A stretch of 64,000 nt of DNA from Opisthocomus hoazin (Eukaryota > Chordata > Aves > Opisthocomiformes > Opisthocomidae): NCBI RefSeq assembly GCF_030867145.1, contig NC_134434.1, positions 2,418,001-2,482,000 of the forward strand, written 5' to 3'. The position numbers were made by a program, and so were the translations under genes. Shown here piece after piece: positions 1 through 12,416 of the stretch (its first letter is position 1; each line of letters begins with the position of its first letter). The notes under the pieces are model-generated. The model was not told the DNA's origin. It ran no database searches and saw only the letters and a list, made by a program, of their open reading frames with translations.

Positions 1-2985
1 TAAAGGAAAAATTTCCAGTTTCACTCCAGCTTATTTACCCCAGGATATATTCAGACTCCTGGCCTCCATTTCCCAGTTCTGCAGTCACCGCAGTTTAAGG
101 GTGACTAAACACTGAAAAACAGCCAGGTTTGTTCATGTCTCACACGTAAACCGCTGGCATTGTTCAACAAAGAGGCCACCAAATAGCTCCTGGGAGATCT
201 CAGTTCCCTGCTAAGCTCTAGAATGGGGTCCAGAGAAGAGCCAGGCATCCACAGGAGAGCCTGATTGCACGTAGGGGATCACGGAACATCAACGTGAAGA
301 GCAGTGACATGGTCCTCCGAGCAGGCTGGAGATGTTGATGTTTTGGGGGAAGGCAGGACAAATCTAGCCATGGATATTCATGAAAACCTGCCCAGATCAA
401 AGCAGGCGGGCTCCCCCCCAGCAGTGCAGGGCTTTGGTCAGACATTAAACATGACTGTATTGCTGGCAGACATCAAACACAATGGCTGCGCTGGCACACA
501 CTGGGTGTTCTCGCCCGGGACCAATGGGCCCCTTTCACTCTTGTTTTCCGTCCCTTTCGTCACATCCCCCTGCACGATAACCTGTGCTCCCCCACCCACT
601 CCTGCCCCTAATCAGCTTCTTGGGAAGTGTTTCATGGCTCTGAATTCCCAACTCACGCGTTTGCCAGCTGCAGGAGCCCCAGGGCTTGGGGGTTCATCCT
701 GGGACACACAAACGCCTCTCCTTGCATGGAGAGCTCCATCCTCTCCTGATGGACCCTCTGGGCTCACCAGCTCAGGCAGAAATGCCAAATCCCCGTGGTC
801 AGCCACAAAACCAGGGGGATCAACTCACCCCAGAGTCCCAAGACAGAAATCAGTTTGCCCTGCAAGAGGAGAGGGAATGGGGACAGCACAGCTTGGACAT
901 AAAGCATCCCTGACCCCGCATGGCTGAGCCTGTGGGGTTTGTGCATGAGGGTCTGGCTCTGCAGTCAGCATTAACAGGTCGTAGCCATCACCCCCCAGAG
1001 AAGCAACCTTTCTGCCAGCAGTGCATCGCATTGGAGTAGTCCCTGCACCTAGGCTGGACTACGAGTTCTGCCTTTTGGGTCATTTTGGGTATCTGTGCTC
1101 TGGATAAAGGCACAAAGTAATGGCACACTTGAGGAAAAAATATGTTAGGATCTACCTAAAAACAAGGGAGGGGGGAACTCAGGTGGATTTTAGCCAAAGC
1201 AGCGTGGCTAAGCACTCCCAGCACAAGCCTGTGCCAGGAGATTAGCTCGACACTTGCCTGAGCCATGGCACAAATTAGTCACCGCAGCCTGTGGTTTTAC
1301 CAGTTGGCACGTCCTCTGCCAAGGCCGTTGACATGGGGCAACTCAGCAAGTGTAGAAAGGAGCTGATCCCCATTGGCTGCCCTTACAGAGCCAAGAGCTT
1401 CTCACTGACTAATGAATCTAATGACAATAATAGTCCCAAAGTAAACAAGGTGCAAAAGAAAATCAATGGGCTGGGAGCAGAGGCCGCATTCAGCGGCGAG
1501 CAGTCCTGACGGCTTCTGCCCACACCTTGGTCCGCTGGAAAGACTCACGTGCGTCCTGGTGGCACTCCAGCAAGCGGCTTTAACATCGGCTGCAACCGAG
1601 GCAGCGCCGGCAGCTGCTCCCACTGGCAGGCAGCGAGGGGCTGCAGAAGGTAAGGGCTGGGGCTCGGCTGCTCTCGGCAGCACGCAGCTACGGGCTCAAG
1701 GGGTTGGGTCCGCGGCAGCAGCTGCCGTGTCTGGGCACTTGGGTACCTCCTGACGCAGCATGGATGCGTTTCCACCCAATTCTGCTGATTTATGGCCTCT
1801 CCCCTCCCTCCCCTGACCCTGAAGCAGAGTAGTTACAGCCCTAGGAGAAGGGAGGGCATTTGCTCCTGCGCTTGCTAAGTTAGGAGAGTTTTGGAGCCAA
1901 TTGGGGGAGAGTTTAGGATCAACCTCCTCTAACAGAAGTGCACTGAATCCCCAAAGGGAGACAGAGCACCCCAGGGCACGTGCAAAGGAAGCACTGACAT
2001 TGCAACCCCTTCTCAGACAGCTTCTCCCCCAAAGCCCCAAGACACCCACGTACAATTCCCCCGCCCTCAAACCCACCTCAGGGGTGTGCATCCTTCCAGC
2101 CACCCCCACTCCCCGGAGCGAAAGCACCTTTCCCTATACTGCATCTATCGAGCGGCTGATCTCGCCCGATTGCTGCACCCGAGCAAGGAGGTTTCTCTCT
2201 CACGGGCAATGTCATCCTACCAAGATTTTTCCAAAAGCTAGACAGAAAAGCTCCCAAGCTCTGGGCATCTGCCTGGGCCAATTCCTCAAAGTCTTCTGTG
2301 TCCGTGTGCTCGTGGCTCTGTGCTTTTTCCTCTGTGCTACAAGTAGAAGAAAGCCAGCCAGGTGTTAACTCCTGGGTGGGAGGCTGGATCCTTTCCCAGC
2401 AGCTTGGATCAAAACTTACAGACTCTCTTTAACTCTCTCCAGCTCTGCCACGATTTGTGCAACCATACGAGGAGGGTGGTGTAACTCTCACAGCCCAAAA
2501 ACACATGGAAAAGGTTGAACCCATCAAGCAGCTCTGAATTTTAAAGCAGGTCTGAGCTTGCTCTGTATTTCCACCTAGTGCTTACAGCAAAGGGGGAAGC
2601 CTGAATCCAGGGCTGTACACAGAGGAGGTGTGAAAGGTGGGGATGGGAACAATTTGGTCCCAGCAGCTCGAAGGCACTGGTGGGGCAGGGCAGAGACATC
2701 AAATACCCATTTTAATGCAGGTGTGTCTGGAGAGCTTTTGGCAGAAGCACCTCGTCCTGGTGCCCCACCATGACTCTGTCCAGTGGGGAAATCTAATGCC
2801 TATCCTGGGCTAAACACCCTTCATCCAGCTCCTGAGAGGGAACGGGAGGCTGCAAAGCAAGCAAAGGAGGTCACCACACAAGCAGCTTTTACAACAGAGC
2901 ACATCTCAGCATGCCCCCCACCATCCTTTCTACTTTTAACCTCCCCTTTGTTCAACGTGGCAGGTGACCCCCGGGCAGATGAGCC
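1..2985. other. Upstream non-coding region of OTOP3
   Basis: I see no exon with recognisable protein similarity here. Open frames are short and overlap on both strands. A moderately GC-rich patch around 1500-1750 ends one possible non-coding exon at a good donor (CAGAAG then GTAAGG at 1649/1650). A good polypyrimidine tract and acceptor lie at 2940-2963, just before the OTOP3 start. OTOP2, the usual upstream neighbour in mammals, is not detectable in this stretch. Confidence 0.6.
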
Positions 2986-3376
2986 ATGTCGGACAACAAA
3001 GCCTCAAAGCAAAAACCCTGCCGTCGCTGCAATAGCTGGTCGGCCTCAGCCCCACCAGACACCACCACGATCCACTATGAGAAGTTCTGGCTGTACCGTC
3101 ACTGCTCTTCGCTGCAGCAGAGGGACACGCAAGCTCAGAAAGCTGGGCGGCTCTTCTCAGGGCTGCTGGCCATGAACGTGGTGTTTCTGGGCAGCGCCTT
3201 CATCAGCAGTATGATTTTCAACCACGTGGCCATCACGCTAGCAGACGTCTGGATCCTGCTCTCCATCCTCAAGGTCTTGTGCCTGTGCTGGATCATCTAC
3301 TACCTGCTGGGCACCAGTCGGCAGCTGCATGCAGTGCTGTACCGGGATTCCCACGCTGGGCCGGTCTGGATCAGGG
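2986..3376 (+). CDS. OTOP3: OTOP3 coding exon 1
   Basis: Encodes residues 1-130 plus the first base of codon 131: the cytosolic N-terminus, membrane segments 1 and 2, and the [12 protein letters not shown] motif. The donor is GGG then GTAAGT. The acceptor-like CAG at 2961-2963 suggests that a 5' non-coding exon joins just upstream of the ATG. Confidence 0.93.
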
Positions 3377-6300
3377 GTAAGTTCTGCTTTTATCACCTCA
3401 TGCCTTTCCCTGTCTTTCCAGTGCTTGACAGAGAAGATGAAGAAATCCACTACTAAAAGAGCTAGAAGCCACAGGAGATGTAGCTGGTGCACTGGGAATC
3501 TCCCAGTACCCTGCCAGCTTGTTGTACAAGGCTGGGGGAAGACAGGGGCATAGTGGATGCCACAGAGAGGAACTGGAGCAGCCAGGAAGGTCTTGAACTT
3601 GGCTTCCCCCAGCCTCCAGTCCAACCTTGCTCTGTGGTCCCTTCCCAAAGCACACCCCGAGCATCTCCCACCTGCAGCCCAGGAACTGAGCACGGCCAGA
3701 GAGACATAGGAAAGGTTTTAGGCATGGCCACTTTGCAAAGCGAGAGGAAAACCACCACGTTTACCCTCCAAGGGCGTCAGCGGCCCCACGCCACCCTCGT
3801 CCTTGTTTAATGTGACAGCAGTCCTGTTTCCAGGGGAAGATTCCCGGCCAGTGAGTCACAGCCCAGCGACACCCAGGCTTTCCTGGGAGACTTCCCAGCA
3901 GTAGTTGGCCCACTTTGTGAAATGAAACTTCTCCAAGCAGCCCTGCCTCTGGTCCATTATGGAGTTTCTGATTAGCGCACAGTCTTGTTAACTAGGCACA
4001 GAGAATTAAAGGGAAGAAAGCTGCAAGTTACCCGAGTGCCTAAAGCTACAGAGGGGTGTCAAAAGTGAAATAAGTCAAACAAAGGGTCCTAACTTCTGCA
4101 GACTGGTGCTGCCAAAAGCCTCAGCAGACCTGCGTTCATCTTCGGTTTTCTCCACACAGCAGAAGCCATCACCTGCCATTAGCTTACCTCCATCACTCCA
4201 GATTGCACAGAAAAGGCCAAAGACCCTGTTCCCACCTTGTCTCCAAGCACAAGAAAATACCTCGCATTGTCTCAACACCTTAAACCAGCCGAAGCACACA
4301 ACCAGGTTCAGGAATCAGGTTCCCCTTTGTCCCCTTCTCTCAAAATCATGAGACTTCTAAACAGGAAGGCCTCCAGTTCCACCCAGATCCAAGAGGCATG
4401 AGGTCTCCAGTCCCTAGCTGGTCTCAGATGCTCCACAGACATGTCTATTTACTGGTGCTTTTGCTGTTCACCCAGGGTCAGTGCTGCTGTTCGGCAGTTG
4501 CAGCGTCCTCCTGAACGTGTTTCAGATCGGCTACAGCTCAATTCTCATCCAGTGCAAATCCAGGGTGGAAATTGTGTTCCCCAGCATTGACATTCTTTTT
4601 ATTTGCTCACAGGTACTGCACTTTACCTTTCTGGCAGCTCACTTGTTCTCTCTGTCCCATTCCTAGGAGCCCAAGGGGTGGGGGGAAATGGGGAGGTTTG
4701 GGAATGTGGCTGCATGCGAGGCGTTGTCATGAGCATTACATGCCTTAAAGTATCACACACCATTTCAAATTCCACCCACCCACACTCTTGATGCACCAAA
4801 TTCAAGGCAAAGTAGCCAAATTTAGAAAGAAATCCCTCTAGCAATACCTGACATACCGTAGGATCTAGAAGAGTTTGTTCTGAAGCATCAAAGTAGGGAG
4901 AGAGGAGAGGAAATCTCAGATTTTGCCGGTGAGATGTCCGAGACCCAGCCCCTCTCTCTATTTGCTAATGCCTCCCCTCAACAAAATCCTTTGCCCGCAA
5001 CGTATCTCACACCATTTGCAATTTGTTAGTCCAATACCAACCCTCTTCTTTCCAGACCCAAAGCCATATTTGAAACGTAAACTAGCTCCCATCTCAGCAG
5101 CAAATACCCACATACGTACAAGACAGAGAAAAGCTGATCTCCTAGGCCTCCTTTGGCATGAGGTGCAGGCACACACGTGCCGCGGTCGCCTACGGATCCC
5201 AGCACACGCCTCAACACTGAGATGCAGGCAGACACCTGCCCCAGCACCACTCGCACAGAGGCAGGTTCGCTCCCACTCGGCCACGTGCCTTCTTGCCTGC
5301 CTGTCCCCTTCCACCACATGTATGGCAGGCTGCCAGCTTCGCCCTGCTCACCTTGTTATTGTTATCAATTTGCAGGCTGTTTTTCTGTGGCACCACTCTA
5401 AGGACTGCATTCAAGTCCAGCACAACCTCACCAGGTACAAAGGGGGGAATAAACCTTCCTTCTACTCCTCTGCAGAAACTCTTCCTTTCTGTGATGTCCC
5501 TTGTTCCTGCTAGAACAGCCTTCATCTGATCTTGCACAGACTCTATATTCCGCCTCGCACAAGAACCAAGCTATGACCTGACCAGACCTATCCTCCTTCC
5601 ACTGACCTGGGCTCACCAGCTCCCTTCGGTTTTCACTTCTGCCTTTGGCTGCTGCAGATCTCGTTGCTTGCTCCTAATCCCAAGCACCTTCCCGCTGCAC
5701 GGCTCAGGGACTAGCTCATTGACGGGAGGATGAGGTGGGGTGGCCTCCCCATTCCTATCACTGGGAGATGTCTCAGCCTTCCCTCCCTCAACTGCACACA
5801 GACCTAGGCCAGTTCCACCAGCGAGCCTGGCACTGCCTGCCCTGCTCCTTTGCAAATGGCCAGACGGGAACGTACTCAGCCGCATTTGTGTGTGCATAAG
5901 TCATGCAGAACAGGCACAAGTGCGCTGTGTTCGCACACATCTGTGCACGGGCAAGCAAGAAGCACAGAGCAGCACGGCCTGGCAGGTGGACACACAGGTC
6001 GTAAACAATTTCCACAGGCAACATACTGCAGAAATGCCCTTCTCTTCTCCCAGGTGCGGGCTGATGCTGACCATAGCCACTAACCTCCTCCTCTGGCTCT
6101 TGGCCGTGACCAACGACACCATTCACATGGAGATTGAGTCTCAGCTGCGTGAGGTGGAGCAGCGATTTGCAGGCAAGGCTCCTTCTTCACATCGCTGTTT
6201 GTGACACAGATGGCTTCTAAGGAGACAACAGTTCTTGATCTCAGTGATTCAGATACCACAACCAGTTCTCCCAAATACTGCGACTTCCCTATTATTGGAG

Positions 6301-8985
6301 GTTGTGTCAAGGAGATGGGCTGCAAGGGCAGGACATCTTCACATGAAGGGGGAGGACCTTATACAAAACCCTGGAACTGAGGCCTAGGAAAAGCCAACCA
6401 TAAATTAGCATTTTTGCTCCATTTACCCCTTAACTGCAAGCAAAAGATTGCCAGACTAGAAGAGACTCACATAACTGCTGTGCTTTTTCCTTGTGAGGAT
6501 ATAGGTGGGGAGGGGAAGGTGAAATTCTTATTCCAAGGGTAGAGATAGAGGCGGCTTCACTGTGAACGAAGGGATGTCCCTCTCATCCAGCACCTATGGT
6601 GTTGACCAGAAGGAGCACTACATATTTGGGCAAAGACCTTTGCTAAACCCTGTTATTCTGAATCCTCACAGCCTTGAGGACTGAGTGGTAATCATTTAGC
6701 TTCCTACTGATCACTGTTTCCAAGATACATAGAGACAGGTGTTGTGCCTGCACACAAGAAACTCCCAAAGATACCGTGGATTTCAAGGCTATCTCCCTCT
6801 TAACTGTTGTCTTCCTCCTCTCACGCTCCAGGCAACGAGACTACCTCGTGCACATGCCCAAACACAACCACCTGCAAAGTCTTCCAGAAGGGCTACATCC
6901 TGCTTTACCCCTTCAACACCGAGTACTGCCTCGTCTGCTGCTCGGTGCTGTACGTCATGTGGAAGAATGTGGGGAGACGCATCAGCCACCACCCCATCCC
7001 TCACACCAAGCAGCAGTTCAAGCTCCAGGGAGTGGTCTTTGGGCCACTGCTGGGCGCCATTGCCATTATCACTGGGATCTGTGTCTTCATGATGTACCAG
7101 ATTCAGGCCACCGACTCAACCCCCAGCCGTGAGGTCTTTGTGTTGTATTATTCCTACTACGTTGTGCTCCTGCCCCTGATGAGTGTGGGTGCAGTGATCG
7201 GGACAGTCATCCACGCCCTGGAAAAAAAGGAGCTGGACACGCTGAAGAACCCAACCCGCAGCCTGGATGTGATCCTGTTGATGGGGGCAGCTCTTGGCCA
7301 AATTGGCATGTCCTACTACTCCATTGTTGCCATTGTGGCCACTGACCCCAGGGACCTGCTGAACAGTCTCATCCTGTCCCATTCAGTCCTCCTCATCCTT
7401 CAGAGCATCACCCAAAATGTCTTCATCATCGATGGGCTTCACCGGCAGCCCTTTGTACCAGCAACTGAGGCCAGACACACAGGACACGCTGGGCAGCACG
7501 CAGTGGCTTCAGATCTACCTGGGGAAGAGGAAACCACAATGACTGGCCAACAGCAGCACACACAGATCCCTCCTGGCAAAGAGGAAGAAATTAAAGAAGA
7601 GCAGAATCACGAAGCCTACGACCAGAGACGAGTAAGCATGCTGGAGCTGGGACAGGAGATCCGGAAAGTTTCTCTGTCCTATATCCATAGCTACTCTCAC
7701 CTTAGTTGGAAGAGAAGAGCATTAAGGGAGATCGCGTTCTTCTTGGTTTTGTGCAACATCATAGTAAGTATCGCTTTCTCTGCTACGTCACAGCTTGGCT
7801 AAGCCATGACGACCTGTGATAGACATACTTTCCCTGTCTTTCTCTTGGGCCGCTATTCCAGTCAAGAAACCTTTGCCCATCAAGTTTCAACCTACTGATG
7901 AGGCAAGTCAAGACTGGTTTTGCTGTTAATAGAATCATAGAATCATTAAGGTTGGAAAAGACCTCTAAGATCATCAAGTCCAACCGTCTACACACCACCA
8001 CGCCTGCTAGACCATGTCCTGAAGTGCCATATCTACATGTTTTTTGAACAGCTCCCGGGATGGGGACTCCACCACTTCCCTGGGCAGCCTGGTCCAATGC
8101 CTGACCACTCTTTCAGTAAAGAAATTTTTCCTAATATCCAGTCTAAACCTCCCCTGATGCAACTTGAGGCCATTGCTTCTCGTCCTATTACTAGTTACTT
8201 GGGAGACGAGACCAACACCCACCTCACTACAACCTCCTTTCAGGTACTCCACTTTCATAATTATAAGGACTCCCTTTTAACCCGAGTCAAATACGCCTAG
8301 GTTTCCTAGGTGCAGGGAGACAGCTAATAAATCCTTACGTGTCAAAATTTTAGCCTCTGAAAAAGTTATCAAACTCCTAAAGGTGTTTCATGAGATAGGT
8401 GGAGGAACATGAGGCACCAGCGGTGAGTCTTTTTAAACATGAGTCTCCAAGATCGAAACTCACCCAATAAAGTACACTGTGCTCTGGCATCTTGAGTCAG
8501 CACAGATCTTTGCTTCAGCCTTAATCCAGTGAAAACAATTTGGCCAAGGAACCAGTGAAATTCTGTAGAAAGACAAAGCTGGCTGGGGCAGAATGAAGCC
8601 ACCATCAGGTTTCCAGAAATTTGACAGTATTTGACTTATAGCAAGGAGTCAGCAGCGTAACTAGGGGATTTTCCTTCTCTTTCCTGGCAGGGAAACTCCT
8701 CTGATACTCCAAATATTCCTACAACCACTCAGGACAGTGCTGAGATTAAAAGTGTAGGTAGGGGATAAGTTGTCATGCTCTGACTTCTGCTCTTTTTTCC
8801 TTACACTTCTTCAGCTCTGGGTCATGCCCACATTTGGGGCTCACCCTGTCTTCGAGAACGGACTGGAAAGGTCATTTTACGGCTACTCCACCTGGTTTGC
8901 GATTGTGAACTTTGGCCTCCCGCTGAGTGTGTTCTACCGAATGCACTCCGTCGGGGGACTCCTGGAGGTCTACATCACAGCCTGA
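2986..8985 (+). CDS. OTOP3: Otopetrin-3 proton channel, six coding exons
   Basis: Otopetrins are proton-selective plasma-membrane channels with 12 membrane segments. Coding exons are 2986-3376, 4476-4612, 5376-5434, 6054-6172, 6832-7763 and 8815-8985. They sum to 1809 nt, or 602 residues plus stop, close to the roughly 600 residues of mammalian OTOP3. Phases are consistent at every junction. An in-frame TGA two codons before the ATG fixes the start. Recognisable blocks are the first membrane segments (about 56-107), the HAGPVW segment (123-128), the [18 protein letters not shown] signature (375-392) and the C-terminal FYGY...[10 protein letters not shown] block (567-594). Possible N-glycosylation sequons are at 193, 237 and 246. 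The sequence [19 protein letters not shown] (46-64) matches OTOP3 rather than OTOP1 or OTOP2. Two oddities are a GC-AG intron 4 and a long polar loop at about 440-505. Position beside HID1 supports the paralogue call. Confidence 0.95.
4476..4612 (+). CDS. OTOP3: OTOP3 coding exon 2
   Basis: Encodes residues 131-176, starting [20 protein letters not shown]. It is bounded by TTCACCCAG and a GTACTG donor, enters in phase 1 and leaves in phase 0. Confidence 0.93.
5376..5434 (+). CDS. OTOP3: OTOP3 coding exon 3
   Basis: A 59-bp exon encoding [19 protein letters not shown] plus two bases of an Arg codon. The acceptor is AATTTGCAG and the donor GTACAA. It corresponds to the WKHCKDC-type segment of mammalian OTOP3. 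Confidence 0.92.
6054..6172 (+). CDS. OTOP3: OTOP3 coding exon 4, GC donor
   Basis: Encodes the end of Arg196 through Ala235 plus one base of Gly236 ([20 protein letters not shown] and onward). The acceptor is TCTTCTCCCAG. The exon ends TTTGCAG and the intron starts GCAAGG, a non-canonical GC donor with an otherwise strong consensus. No GT nearby would keep the reading frame. Confidence 0.9.
6832..7763 (+). CDS. OTOP3: OTOP3 coding exon 5 (main channel exon)
   Basis: A 932-bp exon encoding residues 236-546. It opens with the GNETTSC glycosylation-type loop and holds most of the second half of the channel, including NPTRSLDV and the [10 protein letters not shown] segment. It also holds a polar loop rich in Glu and Gln (about 445-500) and the [19 protein letters not shown] block. 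The acceptor is ACGCTCCAG and the donor GTAAGT. Confidence 0.95.
7930..8300 (-). mobile_element. CR1 LINE fragment, 3' end, in OTOP3 intron 5
   Basis: The left edge carries the short repeat AGAATCAT that marks the 3' terminus of avian CR1 elements. It is followed by the GTTGGAAAAGACCTCTAAGA and ATCATCAAGTCCAACC blocks. Read on the minus strand, 8258-8007 translates into the conserved C-terminal tail of the CR1 reverse-transcriptase ORF ([16 protein letters not shown]...). The element is 5'-truncated, so the inner boundary is approximate. Confidence 0.92.
8815..8985 (+). CDS. OTOP3: OTOP3 coding exon 6, C-terminus
   Basis: Encodes residues 547-602, starting [18 protein letters not shown] and ending LLEVYITA then TGA. 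It contains the last membrane segment and enters in phase 0 after ACTTCTTCAG. Confidence 0.94.
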   Translation, partial: LWVMPTFGAHPVFENGLERSFYGYSTWFAIVNFGLPLSVFYRMHSVGGLLEVYITA

Positions 8986-9810
8986 ACCGAGCTGACCCCC
9001 CAGCGCAGAGGCTGGGACGAAACAACGATGCTGAACAAACATGCAGTAAGCAGCAGATATGCACATGGAAGCTTTTAAGCTTTTTCCCCTCCAGCTTCTG
9101 CTTTGAATTCTCCTCGCACAACACCTCCGTGAATTTCAGAAGAAAATGATGTTGGTTTATATAATAATTTTTTCTCCACAGAGAACAGACTCAAAGCCCA
9201 TAAACAAACAGTCATACTGCTCTAAGGAAGGGATGCATGCTGGTACTTTTCAGTAGCCTGTCGGTGGATGCTCTACGGTAGCAGTGACACTCTACCAGCT
9301 CCTTTTCTAATCTTTCAGATAAAAGAATGCAAGAGCACCCTCCAACAAAAGCAACAAAGATTGACCTACACTCTGCAGAACTTCAAACATCCAGTCAGGG
9401 ATCACTGGCCCCACCACTGCTCACCAACCCACCACCCTGCAGCACAGAAGAGACCTCTCAGTACCAGCCACGCTAGAAGCCCATGCACCCACCGTCATTC
9501 AGAAAGAAACCAAACATAACTCCTTATGTGTAATTTTCAGTAGGATCATTATGCTGGTAGATGCTTTAACGGTCAGAACAGGAGCTATTTCTGTTTGTTC
9601 CTGGTGCTGATATCTAGCACATCAACTTGTGTGAGCCCCGTAGGACCCAGCCCCACTGAAGTGCCAAGCTCCTGCAGCTCTCAGTAGTGAAGAGCAGGAC
9701 AGGCCTTCAGACTTGCACCAGCTCAGTGCTTCTTTTCCCATTATTGAAAACAGAAGCTACAGCATTACTTTGCCTTACTGAGAATAAACACTATTTCTCC
9801 TTACAGGCAC
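8986..9810 (+). other. OTOP3: Probable OTOP3 3' untranslated region
   Basis: After the TGA, the first AATAAA on this strand is at 9783-9788, giving a 3' UTR of about 0.8 kb. A second AATAAA at 10187-10192 could give a longer form. The true cleavage site cannot be read from sequence alone. Confidence 0.45.
9783..9788 (+). terminator. OTOP3: Candidate OTOP3 poly(A) signal
   Basis: First canonical AATAAA downstream of the OTOP3 stop codon, about 800 bp away, at a plausible distance for a vertebrate 3' UTR. Confidence 0.4.
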
Positions 9811-12390
9811 TCATATAGCCTGCAGTGAGAAGCACTAGAGAAGTACTATGGCTGATCTTTACTTGGTGCTACTTGTGCACGATGTCATCTCCAGTGTGTA
9901 CTAGCGAAGGTCCCACCCATGCACACAGAGCATGTCCAAGGGAGAGCTACTGCCCAATCTGCTGTGAATCCCTCCCTAGCCCAACACTTTGATCCTCACT
10001 GCTGCTTTGCACATCCACAAACATTTCCCAGGGTGCACTGTGCATAAGGGAATACGGCTGCACAGCGTGGAGCCTCATCAAGGACCCATCAGTACCTGTT
10101 CCACAGGAGATGCTTGCTTTGAAAGGACACGGGAGAGCAAAGGGGCTTGGGACTATGGGTCCCAAATACAGAGCCTGATGAATGGAAATAAAGAGAGACT
10201 GAATTTTCATGTGTATCTTGCAAAATCTCTGGGTTTGCTCTGCACTCACCAAACACCAGACTCAAAACCAACTGACACTGACTTACACCACTCCTGCGTT
10301 CAGAGGTTATGAAAGATTTAAGGGCAGGCCTTGTTATATAATCAATCAATTTTTTTTTTTTTGCTATCAAAATCTTTCATGACTTTTAACCAAGGCCAAA
10401 GTAGCATGGTACAAAAGGCATCTACGTTATTGCTTCTGTTCCGCTATAAATCAATCCCAGAAGCACTGTGGGTTTAGGATCATAGCTTATTTATGGGATT
10501 TTTGTGATCCCCTAGAAAAGCAAACTCCCCCAAGACAGTAACAGTGATGAGAGCTGGAAACCCCTAACCATGCACATCCCACTCTCCTTAGAAATCAGCA
10601 TTCAGGCAACAGCAGCACCTTTCTATGAAACTAAAAAGTGAGAATGACTGCACGAGCATGAACTTTACCCAATAAGTGTTTTTCCTTAGGCCTATGTCAA
10701 CAGAAATATGTCATGAGAAGTAACAGCTGGATAAATTAGGCTCCAGTAAAGTTAATTATTATTCTCATTTCACAGTCTGCACCACGGGATCTACAGGAGA
10801 CACATGCCAAGGCCTAGCCCTTTCAAATGATGAACACGATCTCAAACCTTCTTCTTAGTTATTGACAGCCTGGGGACAAACAATGATGTACTTCATGGGC
10901 AAAGCCATGACCTGGATTTTATCTGCGGTGTAACAGATAAAACACTGTTGAAGCTACTGAGCCTCCAGTGAGCAGGTGCCTTTGGAGGTCTCCCACTGAG
11001 ATATAAATAGTAAGTCACATACGTACTACACACAAGTAAGGACTGAAAACGAAGTCGGTTTGTGGTTTCTTGCTGGTAAACAGACGGACCACTTGAATGC
11101 ATGGTCAGCACAAACAGAACGAAGCCCACCAGCTCCAACCCTTACACACAGCCACTGTAGATCAGGTAAGTGGTGAAGGCCCTCTGTGTCCTTCCCTAAC
11201 AACCACCAGTTCTAACACTGCAGATGAAGTTAAGAAATCACACAACAGGCAACAGTAAAAGCAATCTTCCAGGGCAAAGAGAAATGTGGGGTCCAAGATT
11301 TCAGCCCTTTCACTTCGGAGGCTTCTAGTTCTACCTGACCCAAGCTCTGGACTAATTTGTGTCTACCTCCAGGAGGGGTAAAACCATGAACACAGAGTTT
11401 GCATGAGATTAAAAACTGCCTTCAGCTCCTTCACGAGACTGACAGCAGGGCTGGGCACAGTGATCTGAAAGCCTAGTGAGAAGCAAGGTAGCCATGACTC
11501 CTGAATCCGACACTGCCTGACATATCACTGGCCCACCTGCTCCTTTGTCATCTGCAGTCTCCTCCACCATCCTTTGTCATCTGCCATCCGTCAGTGGCTT
11601 CCAGAGCTCTCCTCCCAGGGCCAGGGTGCCTGTTTTATGGGTCTCAACTGCACAAAGGTTTCAGTACACGGTTCACAAAGTCAGAAGATATGATCCCATT
11701 TGATCTAGTTCGTTCTCTGTACCCTTTGAGGCAGTTACCTTGGATGGTGTCTCATGCCATAAGCACAGAAATGGCCACAAATACACAGTTCAGGCTCATT
11801 TTCCAGAGTTCAATCTTCATTTCTGATTACAAAAAAAATCCGCACATTGAAGAGGAAGCCAGCACACAGTCTCCTAGTAGCACAAATCACTCCAGCACAA
11901 GACAAACAAGATTATAAACCTCTCGCTGGGAAAAAAAGTAAGCAACCAACTGCATGTTTCAGATAATCTTTATCTTTCTCTCTGTAAGTAAGCAAATAGT
12001 TTACAGTGCAAGTTGATTTCCACAGAACAAGGATCAGACTCCAAACACCAAGAAACAAACAAAAAAGTTTCCAGAGAAACTCACAAAGAAACAAAGCAGA
12101 AAAGAGAGGACGGAAGAGATCATGAGAACCAGCAGATCCATGAGAGGGCAGAGGCAAGCGCATGGGACACAGGATGCCCCATTCCAGCTGTGAGGTGCAA
12201 GTGCCATACAATCAGAGGCTGGCCCCACCGTATCACATTCTTATATACGAGAGAGATTCCAAGTAAAACAGAGACCTCACCCTGTTGACATCTGAACAGA
12301 GACAGGGTCAGAATGGGAGTAGTGCTAGATGGCAAGTGGGTTGGCGATCGGTGGTGGGTGAGGGAATAAACCTCTCTCTATTTCATGTAT
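9811..12390. other. Intergenic region between convergent OTOP3 and HID1
   Basis: I recognise no gene, RNA or well-preserved mobile element. There is an A/T run near 10350 and another AATAAA near 10187. The region separates two genes transcribed towards each other. Confidence 0.5.
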
Positions 12391-12410
12391 TTCTTATCTT
12401 TCAGAAAACC

Positions 12411-12416
12411 TTTATT
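12411..12416 (-). terminator. HID1: Candidate HID1 poly(A) signal
   Basis: The first AATAAA downstream of the HID1 stop on the minus strand. The assignment is by position only. Confidence 0.38.

Noticed and set aside
304-927. 207-codon open frame at the window start
   Set aside because: Several overlapping frames are open on both strands, with no domain, no coding-like composition and no splice context.
8007-8258. Minus-strand open frame as a host gene
   Set aside because: It matches the C-terminal tail of the CR1 reverse-transcriptase ORF and sits within the CR1 3' fragment, so it is a retroelement relic.
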